A model generated the notes under the pieces. That model had not been told where the DNA came from. It searched no databases and saw only the letters and a list, made by a program, of their open reading frames with translations. A DNA stretch of 64,000 nt from Providencia vermicola. GTDB taxonomy: Bacteria; Pseudomonadota; Gammaproteobacteria; Enterobacterales; Enterobacteriaceae. Every line of letters begins with the position of its first letter. Within the stretch, counting starts at the first letter, position 1. Below, piece after piece: positions 1 through 9,641 of the stretch. The translations under genes and the position numbers were made by a program. The stretch lies in assembly GCF_020381325.1 (NCBI RefSeq), contig NZ_JAGSPI010000012.1, positions 78,660 to 142,659 of the forward strand, in the 5' to 3' direction.

Positions 1-1047
1 GCACGTTTTGTTTTATCGTCTAAAAATCCAAACGCGGATATTACCGATACCGTTGAAGAGCATTTCGGTAAAACAGGCGCAAATATTATTACTTTTGCCT
101 ATTTCTTTGCGATTTACCCAATCGTATTAATTTATGGTGTTGGGATAACAAATACGGTTGATTCTTTCCTCGTGAATCAAATCGGTATGGACCCGCTTCC
201 ACGTTGGTTATTATCGGGTGTTTTGATTGCAGCAATGACAGCAGGCGTGGTTTTTGGTCGTGATTTAATGTTAAAGCTGACCTCGCTTATGGTCTACCCG
301 CTGGTATTTATTTTATTAGCACTATCTTTGTATTTAATTCCTGAATGGAATATGTCAATGTTAGAAGTCGCCCCAGACTGGGGTTCAATGCCAGTGGTGG
401 TATGGATGGCTATCCCATTGATCGTATTCTCATTTAACCACAGCCCTATCATTAGCCAATTCACCAAAGACCAACGCCAACAATTTGGTGATAAGGCAAT
501 TATCAAAACTGACATGATCACTGGCGGCGCAGCTCTGATGCTCACAGGTTTTGTGATGTTCTTCGTTTTCTCTGTGGTGTTATCGTTGAGCCCAGCAGAA
601 CTGGCTATCGCCAAAGAACAAAATATCAGTGTGTTATCGCATATTGCGAATATTAATCCATCCCCGATCCTGTCTTATTTAGGCCCAATTGTTGCCTTCG
701 CCGCAATCGTATCAAGTTATTTTGGGCACTTTTTAGGGGCTCATGAAGGCTTAGTGGGTTTAATCAAATCACGTTCTTCTTTCTCACTAAAGAAAATTGA
801 AATGGCATCGATGCTGTTTATCGTGATTACGACATGGATTGTCACCATTCGTAACCCAAGCATCTTAGGCATGATTGAAACGATGGGGGCACCAATGATT
901 GCCGCTATCCTGTTTATTTTGCCTGTCGTGTCGATGAATATTATTCCTGCAATGAAGAAATTTAGCACATCAAAACTGGCACAAATTTTTACCTTTATCT
1001 GCGGATTAGCTTCGATTACATCGGTTATTTACGGCGCGTTCCAGTAA
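1..1047 (+). CDS. sdaC: SdaC-family serine/threonine transporter, 5' truncated
   Basis: The frame is open from the first base, so the start lies outside the window. 348 codons are visible, against about 430 in E. coli SdaC, so roughly the first 80 residues are missing. The protein is a polytopic inner-membrane carrier of the HAAAP family, which takes up amino acids with protons. Signature stretches shared with SdaC include RFVLSSKNP near the left edge, FSFNHSPIISQF, LSPAELAIAKEQNIS and TTWIVTIRNPSILGMIET near the end. About nine hydrophobic segments can be read. A rho-independent terminator follows directly. The family is certain. Serine is the likely substrate by similarity to SdaC, but threonine or another amino acid (TdcC, DlsT paralogues) cannot be excluded. 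Confidence 0.85.
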   Translation, partial: ARFVLSSKNPNADITDTVEEHFGKTGANIITFAYFFAIYPIVLIYGVGITNTVDSFLVNQIGMDPLPRWLLSGVLIAAMTAGVVFGRDLMLKLTSLMVYPLVFILLALSLYLIPEWNMSMLEVAPDWGSMPVVVWMAIPLIVFSFNHSPIISQFTKDQRQQFGDKAIIKTDMITGGAALMLTGFVMFFVFSVVLSLSPAELAIAKEQNISVLSHIANINPSPILSYLGPIVAFAAIVSSYFGHFLGAHEGLVGLIKSRSSFSLKKIEMASMLFIVITTWIVTIRNPSILGMIETMGAPMIAAILFILPVVSMNIIPAMKKFSTSKLAQIFTFICGLASITSVIYGAFQ

Positions 1048-1073
1048 ATATCTGAGAGAATAACGTACAGAGA

Positions 1074-1105
1074 AAGCCACTGCCTTACGGGACGTGGCTT
1101 TTTTT
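1074..1105 (+). terminator. Rho-independent terminator after the sdaC-like gene
   Basis: A 7-bp stem (AAGCCAC/GTGGCTT) is followed by a run of seven T, 27 bp after the stop codon. Confidence 0.8.
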
Positions 1106-1120
1106 ATATCAAGATGCAAT

Positions 1121-1150
1121 AGGTTATAAGCATCGACATCGATATAACCT
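1121..1150. promoter_or_regulatory. Inverted repeat in the metY upstream region
   Basis: AGGTTATA and its exact complement TATAACCT are separated by 14 bp that contain a direct CATCGA repeat. It lies about 200 bp upstream of metY. It may be an operator, but no regulator can be named from sequence. Confidence 0.3.
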
Positions 1151-1345
1151 GATGGTTAAGCTGAAGGAGATGAAAATCACGCACAGTTATAACTAAATGA
1201 ACTAACTCATATGAAATAATTTCAAGTTCAGATAGTTGTCTACCAAAGAGTCTTAGGTAATATCTAGTGTTAACACAGCATCGAACCTCTTACTCGATAC
1301 CTAATCTGGCAGTGTTTTTCCAGTGCATCATAACAAGGATAACAA

Positions 1346-2620
1346 ATGAAATTAGAAACATTATCGATTCACGCCGGCTACTCTCCAGACCCGACAACGA
1401 AGTCTGTCGCCGTTCCGATTTACCAAACCACCTCTTATGCTTTTGATGATACGCAACATGGTGCGGATCTGTTCGATTTAAAAGTTGCGGGTAATATTTA
1501 CACGCGAATTATGAACCCAACCAATGATGTGCTGGAAAAACGTATTGCTGCACTGGAAGGCGGTGTCGCTGGGCTGGCGGTTGCCTCTGGGATGGCGGCG
1601 ATTACCTACGCGATTCAAACGATTGCTCAAGCTGGGGATAACATTGTTTCCGTTGCAAAGCTGTATGGCGGAACTTATAACTTATTGGCTCATGCTTTGC
1701 CTCGTTTAGGGATTGAAACTCGTTTCGCAGAACACGATGATTTAGCCGCATTAGAAGCGTTGATTGATGAAAAAACCCGTGCGGTTTTTTGTGAGTCTAT
1801 TTCGAACCCCGCAGGGTTTATTGTCGATATTGCTGCGCTGGCGGAAGTTGCACATCGTCATGGCGTACCACTCATTGTAGATAATACGGTCGCAACGCCT
1901 TATTTATGCCGACCTTTTGAACACGGCGCGGATATTGTTGTTCACTCATTGACTAAGTATATTGGCGGTCATGGTACATCACTGGGAGGTATGGTTGTTG
2001 ACTCAGGGAAATTCCCATGGACACAATATCCAAATCGTTTTTCACTACTGATTGAGCCCGATGTGGCTTATCACGGAGTCAGTTATACCGAACACTTTGG
2101 TGCAGCAGCCTTTATTGCTCGTTGCCGTGTCGCCCCTTTACGTGGAACGGGGGCTGCATTATCCCCATTTAATTCATTCTTGATTTTACAAGGTTTAGAA
2201 ACCTTGGCATTAAGAATGGATAGACACACAGAAAATGCGCTAAAAGTGGCTAATTTCCTTGAAAAACACCCTCAAGTAGAATGGGTTAAATATGCGGGGT
2301 TACCAAGTAATCCAGAGCACGCGTTAGCGCAGAAATACATGAACGGTAAGCCTGCGAGCATTATGTCGTTCGGTATTAAAGGCGGACAAGAAGCAGGGGC
2401 TCGTTTTATTGATGCACTGCAACTGATTGTTCGTCTGGTGAATATTGGTGATGCCAAGTCACTGGCGTGTCACCCTGCATCCACGACTCATCGTCAGTTA
2501 AATGATGCTGAACTCGCCCAAGCAGGTGTTTCACGAGATATGATCCGTTTATCTATCGGGATTGAACATATTGACGATATTCTTGCAGACCTTGAGCAAG
2601 CCTTAGTCGCTGCAAAATAG
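1346..2620 (+). CDS. metY: O-acetylhomoserine aminocarboxypropyltransferase (sulfhydrylase)
   Basis: PLP enzyme of the Cys/Met metabolism family, 424 aa, close to the usual 425-435. It condenses O-acetylhomoserine with sulfide (homocysteine) or methanethiol (methionine) in the cytosol. The N-terminal [14 protein letters not shown] and the [21 protein letters not shown] block are typical of MetY rather than MetB/MetC. The PLP lysine is in [11 protein letters not shown] (about residue 209). The start ATG follows AAGGATAAC. It is monocistronic, with a terminator on each side. Enterobacteria normally succinylate homoserine, so this would be an auxiliary sulfur-assimilation or recycling route. No convincing MetJ boxes were seen upstream. 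Confidence 0.9.
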   Translation: MKLETLSIHAGYSPDPTTKSVAVPIYQTTSYAFDDTQHGADLFDLKVAGNIYTRIMNPTNDVLEKRIAALEGGVAGLAVASGMAAITYAIQTIAQAGDNIVSVAKLYGGTYNLLAHALPRLGIETRFAEHDDLAALEALIDEKTRAVFCESISNPAGFIVDIAALAEVAHRHGVPLIVDNTVATPYLCRPFEHGADIVVHSLTKYIGGHGTSLGGMVVDSGKFPWTQYPNRFSLLIEPDVAYHGVSYTEHFGAAAFIARCRVAPLRGTGAALSPFNSFLILQGLETLALRMDRHTENALKVANFLEKHPQVEWVKYAGLPSNPEHALAQKYMNGKPASIMSFGIKGGQEAGARFIDALQLIVRLVNIGDAKSLACHPASTTHRQLNDAELAQAGVSRDMIRLSIGIEHIDDILADLEQALVAAK

Positions 2621-2636
2621 TTGTTAGCTGTTATCA

Positions 2637-2678
2637 AGAAAAATCAGTCATGGGTAATACCATGGCTGATTTTTTTGG
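2637..2678 (+). terminator. Terminator after metY, then AT-rich spacer
   Basis: The stem AAATCAG-CATGG / CCATG-CTGATTT (one mismatch) is followed by a T run. The remaining ~330 bp up to arnT are strongly AT-rich with no ORF. They probably hold the arnT promoter, but no clear operator could be read. Confidence 0.8.
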
Positions 2679-3008
2679 TTTTAGCATAAATAAAAAGGAT
2701 TTTATTTTAATTTTAAACATTAAGAATTAATTAATTTTTAATATTAATAGAATACTATTCGAAATGAACTATTTTTTATATAACGAGTCTTAATACTCGA
2801 TTCTTATCTCTTTTTTATGATGAATAAAATATGGTATTCATTTATTGATTGTTTATAAATCGTAATGTGAAAGCAGGGTAATCATTGATTTGTTTATACA
2901 GGGTTTAATTGTCGCAATGATAATAACCTAATAGGAAATGGCAAGCGTTACCTTCACGCTAACAGCTTAAAAATATTAAATATTAATAACAAGAATGGTT
3001 GAGATGAG

Positions 3009-4652
3009 ATGATTATGGCAAATAATAAAATTGCCTGCCTTAAGTGGTGCCTACTATTTGTATTTATTGTTGCAACCTATTTTTTACCGTTAAACGGGCG
3101 GCTGTTATGGCAACCTGATGAACTTCGTTATGCTGAAATTAGTCGTGAATTAATCATCAGTTATAATTGGAGTGTGCCGGAACTGCTGGATGTTCGTTAT
3201 TTCGAAAAACCCATTTTTGGTTATTGGGTTGGTGCTATTTTTCAAATGTTATTTGGCGAGAATAACGTTTCTGTTCGCCTTGGTGTTGTATTTAGTACAC
3301 TAATCAGTGGGTTATTTGTTTACCTTAGCGCTAAAATGGCGTGGAAAAACCCACGTATCGCGTTTAATGCCTCGTTTATTTACCTTTCTATGTTGATGGT
3401 GTTTACCATTGGCACTTATAACATTCTTGACCCTATCGTTACTGCATTTATCACGATGGTGATTTTCTTTTTCCAATGGGGGTTGACCACTAAACGATTT
3501 GCCCACCAGCTCTTGGCCTATATTTTACTGGGGGTGGCCTGTGGTTTAGGGGTATTAACGAAAGGGTTCTTAGTTTTAGTTTTGCCAGTGTTAGTGTGTT
3601 CGGTTGCTGGGATTTATTTTAAAAAATTTAAAGATGTTTTTGTTTTTTCATTTGTGTCGATTTTCACGGCTTTTGTGGTTTGCTTGCCATGGGCGTTTGT
3701 GATTGCCAGCCGTGAACCTGATTTCTGGCGTTATTTCTTCTGGGTCGAACATATTCAGCGGTTTATGGCAGATAACGCTCAAAACAAATCGCCATTTTGG
3801 TTTTATATTCCTATCATGATGGCGGCAGTTTTGCCGTGGTTAGGTTACTTATTTGGTGCTTTGCGCCAAGCATGGCAGCAAAAAGGGATGCATTTTTATT
3901 TCTTATTATGGTTCCTTGCGCCGTTTGTTTTTTTTAGCATCACTAAAGGTAAGCTACTTACGTATATTTTGCCGTGTATTGCACCTGTTGCGATCTTAAT
4001 GGCGGCGTATATTGAAAAAATGCTAATAGAGAAAAAAACACTCGCCATCCGTGCAAACGCGGTGATTAATATGGTGATTGGCGGGCTGGCTGCGGGCGTA
4101 ATCATTGCATCACCATATATACCTAAAATTAATATTTACCAGGCAGATGAAAGCCATAAATTAGGGTTGGCGGCAGGGGCCTTTATTTTTTGGCTAGTGG
4201 TTGCTTTCATTTCAATGAAGCCGCGGTTTTGGTATTTAGCCGCTGTATGTACGGTAGCGATTAGCTTAAGTGTGGGCCATGTGATCCCAAATTATGTGGC
4301 AAGTAATAATACACCTCAGAAGTTAGTCGCCAAGTATTCCCATCAACTGGAAAATAAATCGGTATTATTGACCAACAATGTGGGTTTAGGCACGGCACTA
4401 GCTTGGGTGTTAAAACGCAGTGATATTACGATGTTGCATCAAACGGGGGAATTAGGCTACGGGCTGCAATATCCTGATGCTGCAAACCGTTTTTATCGCT
4501 TAAGTCAATTACCTGCATTATTAGAAAGTCATCAATACAAAAATGTGGCTGTCGTTGTGGAAGGCTCACAACATGAATTGATTGATGCGCTTCCTGGCAA
4601 TCCAATAATTATTCGAGAGGGCAATTTGATATTCGCCTTTTACGAAGGATAA
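3009..4652 (+). CDS. arnT: Lipid A 4-amino-4-deoxy-L-arabinose transferase
   Basis: GT83 glycosyltransferase, 547 aa, the normal ArnT length. It moves L-Ara4N from undecaprenyl phosphate to lipid A on the periplasmic side of the inner membrane, which lowers binding of polymyxin and cationic peptides. The first periplasmic loop has the family signature WQPDELRYAEISRE followed by YFEKPIFGYW. KGFLVLVLPVLV and about 12 membrane spans follow, then a soluble C-terminal domain of about 110 aa. ATG at 3009 is in frame with a second ATG at 3015; either could be the start. None of the arnBCADEF genes lie beside it, so it is a solitary copy. A strong terminator follows. Confidence 0.9.
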   Translation: MIMANNKIACLKWCLLFVFIVATYFLPLNGRLLWQPDELRYAEISRELIISYNWSVPELLDVRYFEKPIFGYWVGAIFQMLFGENNVSVRLGVVFSTLISGLFVYLSAKMAWKNPRIAFNASFIYLSMLMVFTIGTYNILDPIVTAFITMVIFFFQWGLTTKRFAHQLLAYILLGVACGLGVLTKGFLVLVLPVLVCSVAGIYFKKFKDVFVFSFVSIFTAFVVCLPWAFVIASREPDFWRYFFWVEHIQRFMADNAQNKSPFWFYIPIMMAAVLPWLGYLFGALRQAWQQKGMHFYFLLWFLAPFVFFSITKGKLLTYILPCIAPVAILMAAYIEKMLIEKKTLAIRANAVINMVIGGLAAGVIIASPYIPKINIYQADESHKLGLAAGAFIFWLVVAFISMKPRFWYLAAVCTVAISLSVGHVIPNYVASNNTPQKLVAKYSHQLENKSVLLTNNVGLGTALAWVLKRSDITMLHQTGELGYGLQYPDAANRFYRLSQLPALLESHQYKNVAVVVEGSQHELIDALPGNPIIIREGNLIFAFYEG

Positions 4653-4659
4653 TGACAAA

Positions 4660-4694
4660 AAACCGCATAATCATAATGAGTTATGCGGTTTGGT
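4660..4694 (+). terminator. Terminator between arnT and the efflux operon
   Basis: An 11-bp perfect stem (AAACCGCATAA / TTATGCGGTTT) with a 10-nt loop. It is probably also used by the convergent efflux operon, whose last ORF ends at 4708. Confidence 0.8.
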
Positions 4695-4707
4695 TTGAAA
4701 AGGCTAA

Positions 4708-4881
4708 TTAACGGGTTGGTTTAGTCGTCATTATTTCATTATCTGCAATGCTGGATTTGCCTGTGTTACTCGCTAACCCGTGGTAAATTAACAGCATTGC
4801 CATACTGTTACTCATCGTATTCATCTCTACAGTATGGGGCGTTTGGCGGTGGTTTTGCTTGTTACTTGCTGTATTTCTCAT
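4708..4881 (-). CDS. Small ORF of 57 codons coupled to the RND pump gene
   Basis: I do not recognise this product. The ATG overlaps the stop codon of the RND gene (ATGA), and CAGGAG lies just upstream within that gene, so translational coupling is likely. The peptide begins MRNTASNKQNHRQTPH, is polar at the N-terminus, and has one short hydrophobic stretch (MAMLLIYHGLAS). No signal peptide or complete membrane span is evident. It sits where an outer-membrane factor gene (opmD in Pseudomonas) would be expected but is far too short to be one. It may be a real small protein or a chance ORF. Confidence 0.4.
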   Translation of the reverse strand: MRNTASNKQNHRQTPHTVEMNTMSNSMAMLLIYHGLASNTGKSSIADNEIMTTKPTR

Positions 4882-7800
4882 TGCGAAGTCTCCTGAGTTT
4901 CTTTGATCAGGCGATTGGCTTCAGCAAGCTCATAACGCCTAGGTGTCAATGCGGTAGCACTGTGATTGCGTGCCAATACTGAATAAATAGTTGGTAGAAC
5001 AAATAACGTAAATAGCGTCCCAACTAACATCCCTGTAACAATGACTAACCCGAGGCCAAAGCGGCTGTTAGCACCCGCACCCGTGGCGAATAACAACGGC
5101 ACCAAGCCAATCACCATGGCCGCTGTTGTCATTAAAATTGGGCGTAAACGAATTTGCGCGGCTTTTAAAATGGCATGACGGCGGTCTAATCCTTCATTAG
5201 CCTGTAATTCATTGGCAAACTCCACCATCAATATTCCATGCTTACTGATTAAACCAATCAAGGTCACAAGGCCGATTTGGGTATAAATATTCAGTGTGGC
5301 ATAGCCCAAGGCAAGTGGGATTAGTGCACCACAAATCGATAATGGTACGGTGATAAGAATGATCAGCGGGTCGACCAAGCTTTCATATTGTGCTGCGAGG
5401 ACTAAATAAATAATGATAAGCGCCGCCATAAAGGCGAAGGCGAGGGTGTTACCTTCTTGTTTATATTGGCGCGAATCGGATTGCCAGTCATGGCTAAAGC
5501 CAGCTGGAAGTTCATTGGCAATTTCATCAAGGTAAGCAACTGCCTGTCCTAAAGTAACACCAGGAGCAGGAATGGCTTGGAATATTGCCGCATTTTGTTG
5601 GTTAAATTGCGTAAGTTTGTTCGGTTCAACTTGCGTATGAATATCCACTACCGTAGATAAAGGTATCATTGAGCCAGTTTCTGCTTTGACATAGTGGCGT
5701 GAAAGCGCTTCTGGCGTCAGGCGTTGGTTGCGCATACTTTGTGGGATCACATCGTAAGAACGGCCATCCATCCCAAAACGGTTAATATAGTTTTCGCCGA
5801 CTAATAAAGTCAGGGATTCACCAATATCTTGCATGCGAATGCCTAAACTGTTGGCTTTAGAGCGGTTAATGCGTACCTCTACCACAGGGTTGTTATAGTC
5901 GAGGTCACTGTCTACGACCATAAATAAGCCGCTCTCCCGTGCTTGCTGCTTGATTTCTTCCATGGTTTTATACAGCACTGAATAATCTTGCGGGCTTCTT
6001 AACACCATTTGAATCGGCAATCCGCCTGTTGAACCAGGTAAGGCTGGTAATTGGAAAACAAAAATACTGTTTCCTTCTACATCGCCAACGCGTCCTTGTA
6101 AATCCGCTTGAATAGCAGAGGCAGGTCTATCTCGTTGCTCCCAAGAGGATAAATTAGTTCCACCAAAGCTTGCGGATGGGCCATCAGTCCCGTTAATAAT
6201 CCATGTGCTTTCTGTTTCAGGGAGTTCCATAAAAACATCATGTAATTTACGAGAAAACCGTTCGACATACTCAAGGTTGGCATGTTGTGGGGACTTAATC
6301 GCGGTTAATACGCTCGATTGGTCTTCAACAGGGGCTAATTCGCGCGGGGCGGATTGGTAAAGTATCGGTAAACTGATGAACACCGCTACAGCAATCACAC
6401 CTGTTATCCAGCGGTTTTTTAATGAAAAGTTCAATAAAATGGTGTAATAGTGAGCCAGTGTGCTGAAGAACGTTTCCGCCATCCGCGCCATGCGGCCTTC
6501 ATTTTGTTTTGAGTTCAACATAAAGGAGCTCATGACAGGGGAAAGGGTCAATGCCACGATACCAGAAACAATCACCGCACCTGCAAGCGTTAGGGCGAAT
6601 TCTTTAAATAACGCACCTGTTAGGCCAGACATCAAACCAATAGGCGCATAAACGGCGGCTAAGGTAATTGTCATGGCGATAACTGGGCCTGCGACTTCTC
6701 GAGCACCAATTAAGGCGGCTAATACAGGGGATTTCCCTTCTTCAATATGGCGATGGACGTTTTCTACTACCACGATGGCATCATCGACCACCAACCCAAT
6801 CGCTAAGACCATGGCTAGTAAGGTTAATAAGTTGATACTAAAGCCAAAAGCCATCATGAGAGCGGCAGCACCCAACATGGATAAAGGAATAGCTAAGATA
6901 GGAATAATTACGCTGCGAATTGAACCTAAACATAGGTAAATTACGGCAATAACGATCAGCAAAGCTTCGACTAACGTATTGATAACTTGGTCGATAGAGG
7001 CCTTAATAAACCGTGAAGTTTCAAAGGCCATTTCCACTTTCACTCCTGGTGGCAAAGTTTTATCAATATCTGGCATTAATTTATTCATGCCATCAACGAT
7101 GACAAGTGGGTTGCCTGTTGGTGTTGCAAACAAACCAAGGTAGATTGCGGGTTCACCATTCATTAAGCCACTCGTTTCTGTTGAAGCGGCTCCGAGTTCA
7201 ATGGTTCCAACATCTTTTAAGCGAACTAATCCATTACCATCATTGCGGATCACTAAGTCACGGAATTCATCCACATTGGTTAAGTCGGTATTCACATAGA
7301 CATTAGAAATGACATACTCGCCTTTGACTTTACCTGGTGCAGCTTGGTAGTTATTTTGGCGAACAGCTTGCGCAACATCAGCAGCGGAAAGCCCACGGCC
7401 AGCCAGTTTATCGGCATCAAGCCATAAGCGCATGGCAAGTTGTTGCCCACCAAATACCTGTACTTTCGCGACGCCTTCAATAGAAGAATACATCGGTTCG
7501 ACCACACGAGAAATATAGTCGGTTAGCGCAGGAATGGACAACTCGGTACTTGAGAACCCAATATAGGCAACCGCGGTTGATTCTCCAGAAGATAACTCGA
7601 TGACTGGGTCATAAGCTTCTTTCGGTAACTTGTAGCGCACTTGGTTAACTTTCGCCATCACTTGCGCAAGGGCTTGAGTTGAGTCGCGGTTTAATTCCAT
7701 ACGCACGGTGACAAGGCTGCTACCCTGTACAGAAGATGAGGATAAATAATCGACGCCTTCAACTGAAGAAACGGCTTGGGCGATAGGCTGAGTGACAAAC

Positions 7801-7982
7801 CCCTGCATCAGTTTTGCTGATGCACCAGGATATTGTGTCGTAATCGTTACCGTGGCACTTTCTAGCTGTGGGTATTGGCGAATGGGTAATTTGCTTAGAG
7901 CAAATAAGCCAATCAACACGATTAACGCGCTGACCACTAAAGCTAAAACGGGGCGGCGTACAAAAATATCAGTAAATTTCAT
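4878..7982 (-). CDS. mexI: RND efflux permease, MexI type
   Basis: 1034-aa inner-membrane RND pump of the HAE1 class, driven by proton antiport. It begins MKFTDIFVRRPVLALVVSAL. Membrane segments flank two large periplasmic loops in the standard AcrB-like layout: TM1, loop, TM2-6, TM7, loop, TM8-12. The TM4 region carries the charged relay in GLVVDDAIVVVENVHRH (two adjacent Asp). It follows the adaptor gene by 9 bp and, with DoxX first, reproduces the mexGHI gene order of Pseudomonas aeruginosa, which SoxR controls. No outer-membrane channel gene is present, so a TolC elsewhere is probably used. Substrates cannot be read from sequence; redox-cycling aromatics are the family precedent. Confidence 0.85.
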   Translation of the reverse strand: MKFTDIFVRRPVLALVVSALIVLIGLFALSKLPIRQYPQLESATVTITTQYPGASAKLMQGFVTQPIAQAVSSVEGVDYLSSSSVQGSSLVTVRMELNRDSTQALAQVMAKVNQVRYKLPKEAYDPVIELSSGESTAVAYIGFSSTELSIPALTDYISRVVEPMYSSIEGVAKVQVFGGQQLAMRLWLDADKLAGRGLSAADVAQAVRQNNYQAAPGKVKGEYVISNVYVNTDLTNVDEFRDLVIRNDGNGLVRLKDVGTIELGAASTETSGLMNGEPAIYLGLFATPTGNPLVIVDGMNKLMPDIDKTLPPGVKVEMAFETSRFIKASIDQVINTLVEALLIVIAVIYLCLGSIRSVIIPILAIPLSMLGAAALMMAFGFSINLLTLLAMVLAIGLVVDDAIVVVENVHRHIEEGKSPVLAALIGAREVAGPVIAMTITLAAVYAPIGLMSGLTGALFKEFALTLAGAVIVSGIVALTLSPVMSSFMLNSKQNEGRMARMAETFFSTLAHYYTILLNFSLKNRWITGVIAVAVFISLPILYQSAPRELAPVEDQSSVLTAIKSPQHANLEYVERFSRKLHDVFMELPETESTWIINGTDGPSASFGGTNLSSWEQRDRPASAIQADLQGRVGDVEGNSIFVFQLPALPGSTGGLPIQMVLRSPQDYSVLYKTMEEIKQQARESGLFMVVDSDLDYNNPVVEVRINRSKANSLGIRMQDIGESLTLLVGENYINRFGMDGRSYDVIPQSMRNQRLTPEALSRHYVKAETGSMIPLSTVVDIHTQVEPNKLTQFNQQNAAIFQAIPAPGVTLGQAVAYLDEIANELPAGFSHDWQSDSRQYKQEGNTLAFAFMAALIIIYLVLAAQYESLVDPLIILITVPLSICGALIPLALGYATLNIYTQIGLVTLIGLISKHGILMVEFANELQANEGLDRRHAILKAAQIRLRPILMTTAAMVIGLVPLLFATGAGANSRFGLGLVIVTGMLVGTLFTLFVLPTIYSVLARNHSATALTPRRYELAEANRLIKETQETSQ

Positions 7983-7991
7983 CGCGCCTCC

Positions 7992-9101
7992 TTATGAACC
8001 TTGCTGAGTGTGTGCGGTGGGTTCAGACAAGGTATCTTGTGCAACTGGCGTAACTGCAGAACCATTATTGAGGCGTAATTGGCCTGATGTGACCACTTTA
8101 TCGTTAGCACTTAACCCATGTTCAATTTCAATTTTGCCATCCCAGCGTTGACCGGTTTTGACGGAAACGCGTTTGACCGTCATGGCATCACCTTCACCCT
8201 CTGTAATAAAGACTGTATCCCCGTAAGCGGTGTAAGTGACAGCCGTTTCTGGGATAGTAAGTACCTGATTATTGGCTTGGCGAACCACATTCACGTTGGC
8301 GTACATACCTGCTTTGAGCGTGCCATCGCTATTTTCTAATGTCGCTTGTAGCGCAATGGTGCGTGATTTACCAATGAGAGGATCAATCGCAGTAATGCGA
8401 GCAGGGAAGGTTTTATTTGGGTAGGCATCTACCGTAACATCAACCACTTGCCCTTGATGTAATTCAGGGGATGCTTGTTCATCTAATGAAAAATTCAGTT
8501 TTAACGTTTTGGTATCAACCAAGCTTGCGATGGTTTCACCAGGTGTTAAATACTGTCCTTCATGCACTTGACGAATACCAATCGTGCCATCAAAAGGTAC
8601 ACGAATAGTTTTTTGCGCAATTAACGCTTGAGTCTGGCGAATGAGCCCTTGAGCAATATCGCGCTCTGCTCGAGTACTATCAACTTGGGCTTCAGCCACT
8701 AAATGTTGTGCAGATAACGAACTGGTTCTTTGATATAAGCGTGCTGCATTACGCAACTGTGCTTGATAGCGAGATAAATCCGCTTGCTCTACAGCATCAT
8801 TGAGCTGCACTAAAACTTGGCCTTTTTTAACTTGTTGTCCAGATTCAAAGGTTATTTTAGTAATGCGGCCATTTGTTTCTGCCGCAACTTGCACTTGGCT
8901 GCCAGCCTCTAATTCTCCCACACCGTAAAATGTTCGTGGTGCAGTATCTAGAGTGACCGCTGCGAGTGCAACCTTAGTTGGCGGGTATTGGTATGCCGCT
9001 TTTTCGCCGTCCTCATTTTGTGCGTAGGTGGAATAAATGGCGCTACCGCCCCCTGCTGCGATTAAAATAGTACACAGTGTGATTATTGTTTTTTTACTCA
9101 T
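7992..9101 (-). CDS. mexH: RND periplasmic adaptor (membrane fusion protein), MexH type
   Basis: 369 aa. The N-terminal segment MSKKTIITLCTILIAAGG is an inner-membrane anchor or signal. Next come a lipoyl half-motif (GSQVQVAAETNGRITKI), an alpha-hairpin (about residues 100-155, KGQVLVQLNDAVEQADL onward), the second lipoyl half (IRVPFDGTIGIRQVHEGQY), a beta-barrel and a membrane-proximal domain. It bridges the RND permease to an outer-membrane channel in the periplasm. It lies between the DoxX gene (12 bp upstream) and the permease gene (9 bp downstream) and is clearly co-transcribed. Length matches MexH (about 370). Confidence 0.85.
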   Translation of the reverse strand: MSKKTIITLCTILIAAGGGSAIYSTYAQNEDGEKAAYQYPPTKVALAAVTLDTAPRTFYGVGELEAGSQVQVAAETNGRITKITFESGQQVKKGQVLVQLNDAVEQADLSRYQAQLRNAARLYQRTSSLSAQHLVAEAQVDSTRAERDIAQGLIRQTQALIAQKTIRVPFDGTIGIRQVHEGQYLTPGETIASLVDTKTLKLNFSLDEQASPELHQGQVVDVTVDAYPNKTFPARITAIDPLIGKSRTIALQATLENSDGTLKAGMYANVNVVRQANNQVLTIPETAVTYTAYGDTVFITEGEGDAMTVKRVSVKTGQRWDGKIEIEHGLSANDKVVTSGQLRLNNGSAVTPVAQDTLSEPTAHTQQGS

Positions 9102-9113
9102 TTAATTTTCCTT

Positions 9114-9542
9114 CTATTTCTGCATTTTCAGCGAGAAATAAAGACCTCGAAAATGCCCTGCAATCGCGATGGCAATTAATCCACCAATGACGGCAATATG
9201 TTCAATAGCCCAAAACATGGCGATTTGTGCTTGTTCTCCCGTGTAACTCCAAAATGTGTGCACTATCACAATGGTGAGGAACAAAAAGGTGGCAAGTGCC
9301 CCTGTTGCAAGCCATAACAAACGGTTAAGTAATACGAAAACTGAGCCAATCAGCATTACAGCGGCAGAGGCAATATTGAAGAACCAGTCTGGATGCAGAC
9401 CAGCTGCACGCATTTCAGCGAGACTACTTTCATAGTTAAGTACTTTGGCTAACCCTGATGAAATAAATAAAACCAAGACAAGTAAGCGAGCAATAAACCA
9501 TAAGCTATTGCTTTCTAACATTTTGGTGATAACCAATGGCAT
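9114..9542 (-). CDS. mexG: DoxX-family membrane protein, MexG type
   Basis: 142 aa with four hydrophobic segments, DoxX family. The motif LFISSGLAKVLNYESSLAEM near the N-terminus is typical. I chose ATG at 9542 over the in-frame TTG at 9560 because AAGGGG lies at a suitable distance upstream of the ATG. It is the first gene of the SoxR-box-driven operon. In Pseudomonas, MexG has the same position and size, and from literature memory it has been implicated in binding redox-active phenazine. Here a partner of the pump or a quinone/redox role is inferred from position. Confidence 0.8.
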   Translation of the reverse strand: MPLVITKMLESNSLWFIARLLVLVLFISSGLAKVLNYESSLAEMRAAGLHPDWFFNIASAAVMLIGSVFVLLNRLLWLATGALATFLFLTIVIVHTFWSYTGEQAQIAMFWAIEHIAVIGGLIAIAIAGHFRGLYFSLKMQK

Positions 9543-9594
9543 GAACCTATCCCCTTTCAAAAAATAACGTCAATTGACAAAGTCACAGGGTCGC

Positions 9595-9625
9595 ACTATA
9601 AAACCTTAAGTTAAGTTGAGGTCAA
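9595..9625 (-). promoter_or_regulatory. SoxR-dependent promoter and SoxR box of the mexGHI-type operon
   Basis: The 18-bp sequence CCTTAAGTTAAGTTGAGG (9604-9621) differs little from the known SoxR operator CCTCAAGTTAACTTGAGG. On the minus strand it lies between a -35 TTGACC (9620-9625) and a -10 TATAGT (9595-9600) with a 19-bp spacer. That overlong spacer is the hallmark of MerR-family activation by DNA untwisting. The site lies within the soxR/mexG divergent region, so SoxR may also control its own gene. Confidence 0.92.
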
Positions 9626-9641
9626 GCAAAGGTAAGCAAAA

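Noticed and set aside
1205..1265. Possible MetJ boxes (AGTTGTCT-like) before metY
   Set aside because: Only one 8-mer has six of eight matches to AGACGTCT and its neighbours do not continue the array, so I do not annotate a Met operator.
4797..4982. 61-codon plus-strand ORF over the end of the RND gene
   Set aside because: It lies antisense to a well-conserved coding sequence and has Cys/Tyr-rich, shadow-like composition.
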